Positions 29,195-34,401 of a DNA stretch of 34,401 nucleotides are shown piece by piece. This stretch comes from Lacticaseibacillus zeae DSM 20178 = KCTC 3804. GTDB lineage: Bacteria > Bacillota > Bacilli > Lactobacillales > Lactobacillaceae. Where the stretch lies: positions 1 to 34,401 of the forward strand of contig NZ_BACQ01000020.1 of the NCBI RefSeq assembly GCF_000260435.1. Direction: 5' to 3'. Position 1 is the stretch's first letter; every line of letters begins with the position of its first letter. The notes under the pieces were generated by a model. That model was not told the DNA's origin. It ran no database searches and was given only the letters and a program-made list of their open reading frames with translations. Position numbers and translations under genes: made by a program.

Positions 29195-30094
29195 TTGGAG
29201 CAGCAGGCGGTTGTCTTTTGCGTGACTGGCCCACATATTCAACTCACGGCCGTGGCCATCACCACATTGTTACAACATTATCATCAACAAACACCCTTAA
29301 AAATTTTAGTCGTCTGCGATCATGTCCTCCAGGCAGATATTGATTTGATTCGATCATTTCCGCAGCAATTGAACCGCCCTTCAGCATCGATTGATTTTTG
29401 GGCACCACCGGCTTGGGCTAAGGATCTGAAGCCTTATCAAATGCGCGGACGCACTGGCTCGACGCCACCGATGGCTTTCTGGCGGATGTTTTTGCCAGCT
29501 TACTTTTCGAACTATCAAAAACTGCTTTACTTGGATAATGACATCATTGTCAATACGGATGTTTCCAAGTTGTTTGACCGGTTAGATGACCAGCATACGC
29601 TTGCGGCAGTCCCTGACTTTTTATTCGCAGCTTCCAAAGATTATGAGTTGCCGTCCAAGGTTGATACCATGTATTTATATGGCATGGCCGATATGCAGCA
29701 TTATTTTAATGGTGGGGTCATCGTCATGAACGTAGCGCGTTATAATGCCAGTTATCAACCCGGAGACATCCTTAAGCTCATTCAAACCACGTCATGGAAC
29801 CTGGCAGATCAAACGCTGATGAATCTCATGTTTCAAGAAAGCACGTCGCTATTGCCTTATCGTTACAATTATCAACATAGCAAAAAATATTTCACCGATC
29901 CTTATCACTGGGATCCCGAGCGCATCCAACCAATGCTGGCGGCTTACCCACACATTGCCATTCGTCACTTCGCCGGCGAAGGTCCGGTTTCCGCACCTTA
30001 CCAACATGTCGCGCTCCATGACGAGTGGGAAGCAGCTTTTTGGCAGGCCCTGCATCAAGTCAGGCTGCTGGCATCAAAGGCCAGTCAATTATGA
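29195..30094 (+). CDS. GT8 family glycosyltransferase, copy 2
   Basis: A 299-residue GT8 enzyme, the most diverged of the three. I place the start at TTG 29195 (MEQQAVVFCVTGPH): AGGAGG lies 8 bases upstream, and the N-terminus then aligns with both paralogs. An in-frame ATG at 29111 would add 28 residues that run through the dispersed repeat and have no ribosome binding site. Motifs are VVFCVTGPHIQLTAVAI, PPMAFWRMFLPAYF, the DXD in LYLDNDIIVNTD, HYFNGGVIVMNV, WNLADQTLMN and HFAGEGPVSAPYQHV. The segment before PPMAFW differs from the other copies (KPYQMRGRTGST in place of the PDFTIGxGVPV stretch), which may alter acceptor or donor choice. Probable role: extending the SRRP glycan. Confidence 0.87.
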   Translation: MEQQAVVFCVTGPHIQLTAVAITTLLQHYHQQTPLKILVVCDHVLQADIDLIRSFPQQLNRPSASIDFWAPPAWAKDLKPYQMRGRTGSTPPMAFWRMFLPAYFSNYQKLLYLDNDIIVNTDVSKLFDRLDDQHTLAAVPDFLFAASKDYELPSKVDTMYLYGMADMQHYFNGGVIVMNVARYNASYQPGDILKLIQTTSWNLADQTLMNLMFQESTSLLPYRYNYQHSKKYFTDPYHWDPERIQPMLAAYPHIAIRHFAGEGPVSAPYQHVALHDEWEAAFWQALHQVRLLASKASQL

Positions 30095-30124
30095 TATTTT
30101 AGCGAACATTCTGGAGGCTTCTGA

Positions 30125-31030
30125 ATGAGTGAAAATGCCGTTGTTTTCTGCGTCACCCGACTTCATCTTCAATTAACCGCCGTGGCGATCACGTCGATTT
30201 TGGAAAATTATCAAAATAACCAGCCGTTGCAGATTCTGGTTGTTTGTGAGGATGTCCAGCAACCGGATATCGACTATATTAAAACCCTTCCGCAAAAATT
30301 TGGCTTACCGCAAGTCACCGTCGACTTTTGGAGTAAGCCCAGCGAAGTCGATCAAATATCGCCGGACTTTACGATTGGCGAAGGTGTGCCGGTTCCGCCC
30401 ATGGCAATTTGGCGACTGTTTACCCCTAATTATTTTGCCAACTATCAGAAGCTGCTTTACTTAGATAATGACGTGATTGTCAAAACCGATGTCAGTCGCT
30501 TATTTGACTTGTTGGATGAGCACCATGTCTTAGCTGCCGTTCCCGATTTTTTGTTTGCGGCTTCCAAAAACTACTACGAGGATCAGTATCCGGCTGAAGA
30601 ACTCTACGGCATGAAATCCATGCGGCACTATTTCAATAATGGCATGATGATTATTAACACCGCTCAGTTCAACCAAATGATTCCGGTCGACAAGCTGATC
30701 ACAACCATCAACACGACCCACTGGCATTTAGCGGACCAGACAATTCTCAATATTCTTCTGGAAGGCCACGTGCAGCTTTTGCCGTGGCGCTTCAATTATC
30801 AACACGATCTCACTTACCTACACAATCCCGATTATCATTGGGATCCGCAGTTGGTGCAAAAAATCATTGACGACTATCCACGGATTGTCATTCGCCATTT
30901 TGCTGGCAGTGGATTTTTAGCTTTACCTTACGAACACGTTCAAGTCAGCGATGAATGGGATCTGGAATTTTGGCGTCTGCTTGAAAAAGTCAAAAAAGCC
31001 AGTCGCGTAAGTCATCCCGGTAAGGACTAG
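30125..31030 (+). CDS. GT8 family glycosyltransferase, copy 3
   Basis: A 301-residue GT8 glycosyltransferase starting at ATG 30125 after TGGAGG, 30 bases behind copy 2. It has the family opening (AVVFCVTRLHLQLTAVAITS), PPMAIWRLFTPNYF, the DXD in LYLDNDVIVKTDV, HYFNNGMMIINT, WHLADQTILN and the C-terminal HFAGSGFLALPYEHV. PDFTIGEGVPVPPMAIWRLF is nearly identical to copy 1, so copies 1 and 3 are the closest pair. The gene ends just before the bidirectional terminator at 31038-31091. It is likely co-transcribed with copies 1 and 2 and acts on the SRRP glycan. Confidence 0.88.
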   Translation: MSENAVVFCVTRLHLQLTAVAITSILENYQNNQPLQILVVCEDVQQPDIDYIKTLPQKFGLPQVTVDFWSKPSEVDQISPDFTIGEGVPVPPMAIWRLFTPNYFANYQKLLYLDNDVIVKTDVSRLFDLLDEHHVLAAVPDFLFAASKNYYEDQYPAEELYGMKSMRHYFNNGMMIINTAQFNQMIPVDKLITTINTTHWHLADQTILNILLEGHVQLLPWRFNYQHDLTYLHNPDYHWDPQLVQKIIDDYPRIVIRHFAGSGFLALPYEHVQVSDEWDLEFWRLLEKVKKASRVSHPGKD

Positions 31031-31037
31031 TTTTTAC

Positions 31038-31091
31038 AAAACAAAGAGGCTCAATCATCAGTGGCTACTGATGATTGAGCCTCTTTGTTTT
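31038..31091. terminator. bidirectional terminator between convergent GT8 and GT4 genes
   Basis: A perfect 25-bp inverted repeat (31038-31062 and 31067-31091) with a GGCT loop. Read on the plus strand the stem ends in TTTTATTTAT after the GT8 genes. Read on the minus strand it ends in TTTT after the GT4 pair, and the minus-strand gene's stop codon (31090-31092) lies inside the stem. Confidence 0.93.
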
Positions 31092-32643
31092 ATTTATTTT
31101 GGATCTTGCCATCAACCGGCACCTGCAGATCATTCAAAAATGCCCGCCACTTTGCCACAACATGAGCTTTCGAATACGTCTGCGCCAATTTCTTAGCCGC
31201 CACACTCTGCGCCTGCCACAAGTCCGCATCGGTCAAAACCTGGGTCAGACGTTTGGCCAGAGTTCTTCGATCGTTGAGTGGGACTAAGAAGCCATTTTGG
31301 CCATCTTTGATTTGCTCGTTGATGCCGTAATGCACATCGTAAGCCACAGCAGGCATGCCGTGGGCTAGGCTTTGCATCAAAGCGAGGTTAAAACCTTCGT
31401 AATAGCCGGTCAATGCCAAAACTGTTCCTTGGTCAAACGGTTTACTTAAGTCAGGCACATAACCCATAAACCGTGCATGATCTTGTAGGTGTGTTTCAAC
31501 AAGCTGCTTTTGCAACTTCTGATAATACGATTGGTCGTTGATGTAACCGTAAATTTCCAGTTGAACATCCGGTACCTGTTGCTGGATTAATTGAAGGGCA
31601 TCAATGAGTTGATCGAGTTGCTTTTCCGGATGAATGCGGGCAACGCTGATGATCGTGTGCTTTTTCCGTCGGTTTAGCGGTACTGATGTTTTTTCTAAAA
31701 GGGCAGATTCGTTGTACGCTGGTGGAATGGCCCAGGTTTTGACGCCGGAACGTTGATGTAGATCAGTTGCTTGGCTTTGGGTGGCAGTCACAAAGCCGAG
31801 CACACTTTCCGGATGATCAATTTCCTTCTGGACGCGATCCACGTATGAACTTTTCATCGGATCATTAGGGTCTTGGGTGTGGGCGGAGTGCCGAACCGCA
31901 ATGATTTTTGGATGCGTAGGCAGAGCAAACAACGGCGCGTCCCCCATTTCCGGCCAATCGGCAAAGAAATAGGCGGGCTGGCCGATCGCCTGCAAACGCG
32001 ATAAGAAGTCGGTTATCAACTCCTGCCGCGTCGTGAAGATACTGAGGCCATCATCTGTTTGGAGGGTGGTTTGCTGCAACACGTTATGCCCGTTATCGTC
32101 TTTTTGGTAGGTGTTTTCATAACCTACCGTGCCATCTGGACGCATCATTTGTTCTGTCGTCAGATAGCCATCTTCATCAAAGATATGCCGCATCGATAAA
32201 AAACCACGCACATCGTAATAATCTGTTTGCAGTAATTGATCGCGGTGCCCGTAAAAATCGATTTTGTCGATCTGATCAGGTGCAAACGGATACCCTGAGT
32301 CTGGCTTTGCTAAAGTCACCGTCACGACCCGATAACGCCCCTTGTAGTAATGCACCTGTCGCGCTTGGCGAACCGGTGTGACTAAATTACCAAAATCAAG
32401 ATCGGTCAGCGTCCGCCGCGGGCCATGATAAATGACGGCTTGCTGAAAAAAGTCATTCATATTGACGCAATCTTCCGCCTCAATACCGGCTCTGAAGCGA
32501 TTCAAATCGCTGAACCGATTATAAATGGTGGATATGATTTTAACCGGCACACCCATTTCTTTAAAAAGGCGATAACGTTGGCGAATGGCATAGTCAATTC
32601 CGGAAAATTCGTAACGGATCACATCTGTCATTAAATAAATCAT
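31090..32643 (-). CDS. GtfA/TagE-like GT4 glycosyltransferase with a non-canonical EX7E motif
   Basis: A 517-residue GT-B protein of family GT4, related to GtfA, TagE/TarM and the Sdg glycosyltransferases that modify serine-rich surface proteins. The N-terminus (YEFSGIDYAIRQRYRLF) aligns with GtfA. An extended beta-sheet region at about 75-200 contains DVRGFLSMRHIFDEDG. RHSAH (251-255) matches the HxxH segment, and IISVARIHPEKQLDQLI plus YYEGFNLALMQSLAHG form the C-terminal Rossmann part. The second Glu of EX7E is Gln: E416 and Q424. The start overlaps the preceding gene's stop (ATGA), with AAGGGAG upstream, so the two are translationally coupled. It may be a working enzyme with an altered site or a non-catalytic partner of the upstream gene. 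Its place in the locus suggests the SRRP as substrate. Confidence 0.85.
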   Translation of the reverse strand: MIYLMTDVIRYEFSGIDYAIRQRYRLFKEMGVPVKIISTIYNRFSDLNRFRAGIEAEDCVNMNDFFQQAVIYHGPRRTLTDLDFGNLVTPVRQARQVHYYKGRYRVVTVTLAKPDSGYPFAPDQIDKIDFYGHRDQLLQTDYYDVRGFLSMRHIFDEDGYLTTEQMMRPDGTVGYENTYQKDDNGHNVLQQTTLQTDDGLSIFTTRQELITDFLSRLQAIGQPAYFFADWPEMGDAPLFALPTHPKIIAVRHSAHTQDPNDPMKSSYVDRVQKEIDHPESVLGFVTATQSQATDLHQRSGVKTWAIPPAYNESALLEKTSVPLNRRKKHTIISVARIHPEKQLDQLIDALQLIQQQVPDVQLEIYGYINDQSYYQKLQKQLVETHLQDHARFMGYVPDLSKPFDQGTVLALTGYYEGFNLALMQSLAHGMPAVAYDVHYGINEQIKDGQNGFLVPLNDRRTLAKRLTQVLTDADLWQAQSVAAKKLAQTYSKAHVVAKWRAFLNDLQVPVDGKIQNK

Positions 32644-34160
32644 TTATTCTGCTCCCTTGCTGGTTGAATAAATTGATCCTGCCATGCCTGCCACACTTTG
32701 TCCTCGCTGAATCGCGCCGCACTTTTATAAGCCCCATCACTCAGTTTGCGAAGAAGTTGGTTATCCTTGAACAATGCAATCGCCTTCTCTGCAAGTGCGT
32801 GAATATCGCCATTCTTGACGATATAACCACTTTTCCCATCCATAATAATGTCGCTTGGGCCATAATTAACATCGTAACTGATCGCGGGAACACCGTGCGA
32901 CTGCGCCTCCAACAGTGCTAAACCGAATCCTTCATAGCGGCTGGAAATCAGCATCAATTGTGCGTTGTTGTAAACGCCGGTTAAATCCGGTGTGTAGGCA
33001 ACAAACGTGACCGCATCGTGCAAGTGTGCTTCATCGGCTTGCTTTTGTAACTGATCCATTAATTTTTGATCATTAATGTAGCCATGAATACTTAACGTTG
33101 CATCAGGAACAGCCTGTCTTATCTGGACAAAGGCGCTGATCGTGTCCTCAAGTCGCTTTTGTTCATGAATCCTGGAGACACTGATAATATGATGCGATTG
33201 CCGCTTGTCGAAGGGAACGTGTTTTTCTGCCAACGTTTGATCAGTAACAAATCCAGCCGGAACTGTTTTAATCGGAAAGCTTTTAACTCGCTTCGCAATC
33301 ATCGAAGACTGCTTGCGTGTTGAGGTAAACAGTCCTTGAAATCGCGACGCCTCCGCCATCTCTGCGCCAAGCGTCTCACTCAGCGCACCGGTTAATGGTG
33401 CATCAACCGCAGTATGCACGTTATGCCAAAATGAAATCGTATAGACACGTTGCTGCATGTGATAGATACCCGGATCCACCGCATACGAACGGTCAGCGAT
33501 CATCCCTTCCGCGTCTTGCTTGACTAACTGATCATAAAAGAACCCTGTCAGCTCGTCATCCGAATCAAAATAATAGGATCGTTCATGATAACGCAACCAG
33601 ATTCGTTCAGCCTGATCCCCTTTTACGTTCTGGAATTGCTTGACAATGACCGGCACGCCCCCAGCATCATAAAACACTTGGCGGTTATGCGCACCTGAAG
33701 CAGCATAATAAATAGAACTCGACAAAAAGCCCCGGACATCAAACAAATCCTTTCGCTGCATTTTGCCATTAACACCATAATACTCAACCCGTTCGATCTG
33801 GCCTTTTTCATAAAAAGTATAATCTGTGAACGTCCAGACCTGCATCACTTTTTGCCCATTGCGACGATAGATGACGTTCGTTCCATTGTCTTCTACATCA
33901 GCATTCACAAATTTAAAATTCGCGATATTTTCTCGCGGGCCATGATAAAACAAGCGGTTTTGAAAAAAATCATACAGATTGACAACATCGTCGGGCATTA
34001 ATGATTCGCGCGTTAAATACAAGTACTGATACCGGGCATAAGTGAACGTTGCAATTTTAGCCGGGACGTTGTGTTTATGAAACAGACTTAAGCGCTTCAT
34101 CTGAGCATTCTCGATGCCTGAGTTATTATAATCAATTGCCGATGTTAAGAAGTAAAACAT
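32640..34160 (-). CDS. GtfA/TagE-like GT4 glycosyltransferase
   Basis: A 506-residue GT4 enzyme of the GtfA/TagE group. It starts YNNSGIENAQMKRLSLF as in GtfA. The inserted extended beta-sheet domain spans about 70-200 (FYHGPRENIANFKF, DVRGFLSSSIYYAASG). The HxxH histidines are in FWHNVHT (245-250). ISVSRIHEQKRLEDTI opens the C-terminal half, and the EX7E motif is complete (E410, E418 in YEGFGLALLEAQSHG). ATG 34160 follows GAAGGAG at close spacing. It leads a two-gene operon with the next GT4 (4-bp ATGA overlap). Predicted role: cytoplasmic glycosyl transfer to SRRP serines or to their first GlcNAc. A wall teichoic acid role (TagE) is the main alternative, less likely given the locus. Confidence 0.88.
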   Translation of the reverse strand: MFYFLTSAIDYNNSGIENAQMKRLSLFHKHNVPAKIATFTYARYQYLYLTRESLMPDDVVNLYDFFQNRLFYHGPRENIANFKFVNADVEDNGTNVIYRRNGQKVMQVWTFTDYTFYEKGQIERVEYYGVNGKMQRKDLFDVRGFLSSSIYYAASGAHNRQVFYDAGGVPVIVKQFQNVKGDQAERIWLRYHERSYYFDSDDELTGFFYDQLVKQDAEGMIADRSYAVDPGIYHMQQRVYTISFWHNVHTAVDAPLTGALSETLGAEMAEASRFQGLFTSTRKQSSMIAKRVKSFPIKTVPAGFVTDQTLAEKHVPFDKRQSHHIISVSRIHEQKRLEDTISAFVQIRQAVPDATLSIHGYINDQKLMDQLQKQADEAHLHDAVTFVAYTPDLTGVYNNAQLMLISSRYEGFGLALLEAQSHGVPAISYDVNYGPSDIIMDGKSGYIVKNGDIHALAEKAIALFKDNQLLRKLSDGAYKSAARFSEDKVWQAWQDQFIQPAREQNK

Positions 34161-34191
34161 AAGCAGCTCCTTCTCGTAAAAGCCAATGAAG

Positions 34192-34197
34192 ATTATA
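34192..34197 (-). promoter_or_regulatory. candidate -10 box of the GT4 pair
   Basis: TATAAT on the minus strand lies about 32 bases upstream of ATG 34160, in an AT-rich stretch. No good -35 hexamer is seen at 16-18 bases. TGCTAAAAT further upstream is a second possible extended -10. The terminator at 34286-34344 means that the pair needs its own promoter. Confidence 0.45.
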
Positions 34198-34285
34198 CAT
34201 AAAAATTGAATTTGAACAGTTCATTACATCCATAATTTTAGCACAAATATACGTTTTCTTAATTTGAAATGGCTCTGTTTTCAAT

Positions 34286-34344
34286 AAAAAAGCATCCCGT
34301 TTGACCGTACGATTTGACTCGTTCATCAAACAAGATGCTTTTTT
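34286..34344 (-). terminator. terminator for a gene beyond the right edge
   Basis: A 19-bp stem (34286-34304 with 34326-34344) with a 21-base loop. Two positions pair as G-U only on the minus strand (they are C-A on the plus strand), and the minus strand ends in TTTTTTATTG. So it most likely ends a minus-strand gene located past 34401. Confidence 0.75.
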
Positions 34345-34348
34345 GGTA

Positions 34349-34389
34349 AGCGTGAGCCAGCCCGCTTAGAAACCGGAGTGTAAGTGGCC
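34349..34389 (-). repeat. dispersed palindrome-rich intergenic repeat, copy 2 (reaches the window edge)
   Basis: The complement of these bases begins GGCCACTTACACTCCG and matches 29139-29179 at about 33 of 41 positions, in opposite orientation. The element may extend beyond 34401. It abuts a terminator, a common location for REP-like elements. Confidence 0.6.
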
Positions 34390-34401
34390 GCCGGGCGTGA
34401 T

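Noticed and set aside
1-34401. Insertion sequences, transposases, phage genes or integration sites
   Set aside because: No transposase, integrase or terminal-repeat arrangement was seen. The only dispersed DNA repeats are the short REP-like elements.
1-34401. tRNA or rRNA genes
   Set aside because: No cloverleaf or conserved rRNA segments were noticed in the intergenic sequence.

Overview
The window is a complete accessory Sec (SecA2/SecY2) export and glycosylation locus built around one giant serine-rich repeat protein (SRRP). The organism is most likely a lactobacillus of the Lacticaseibacillus casei/rhamnosus type. This is inferred from the moderate GC content, Gram-positive ribosome binding sites, a KxYKxGKxW signal peptide, an LPQTS sortase motif, a good match to the lactobacillar cre consensus, and a GC-rich palindromic intergenic repeat. 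I ran no database comparison.

Layout, left to right. (1) 137-177 holds the SRRP terminator. (2) 257-17159 (minus) is the SRRP gene. It is read as two ORFs (282 aa and 5362 aa) because an A6 tract at 16319-16324 puts the halves out of frame; with one A fewer they would form a single 5,633-residue adhesin. Its order is signal peptide, short SRR1, about 1,150 residues of non-repeat and modular sequence, a SRR2 of more than 4,000 residues, and a cell-wall anchor. SRR2 contains a nested array with an exact 1,044-bp period. (3) 17160-17650 is a non-coding regulatory stretch with a candidate promoter, two dyads, a candidate cre site and the upstream operon's terminator. (4) 27722 down to 17651 (minus) is one operon: secA2, secY2, asp1, asp2, asp3, gtfA and a short gtfB. 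(5) 27811-31030 (plus) holds a small single-membrane-span protein diverging from secA2, then three paralogous GT8 glycosyltransferases. (6) 34160 down to 31090 (minus) is a translationally coupled pair of GtfA/TagE-like GT4 glycosyltransferases that converge on the GT8 genes at a perfect 25-bp terminator stem. (7) The right edge has their promoter, a terminator for an unseen upstream gene, and one copy of a dispersed repeat whose other copy lies before the second GT8 gene.

How the parts work together. This follows the streptococcal and L. reuteri paradigm and is inferred here. GtfA, with its partner GtfB, would start O-GlcNAc glycosylation of SRRP serines and threonines in the cytoplasm. The GT8 enzymes, and possibly the GT4 pair, would extend those glycans, and Asp2 may acetylate them. 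Asp1-3 would deliver the glycoprotein to SecA2, which would push it through SecY2. A sortase would then attach it to the wall at LPQTS.

Most notable points: the frame break that would disconnect the adhesin from its wall anchor; the nested 1,044/2,151-bp repeats; a GtfB that seems to lack its C-terminal Rossmann-like domain; a second coupled GT4 pair in which one member has Gln at the second Glu of EX7E; and a strong secA2 promoter whose -35 box overlaps the start codon of the divergent small membrane-protein gene.
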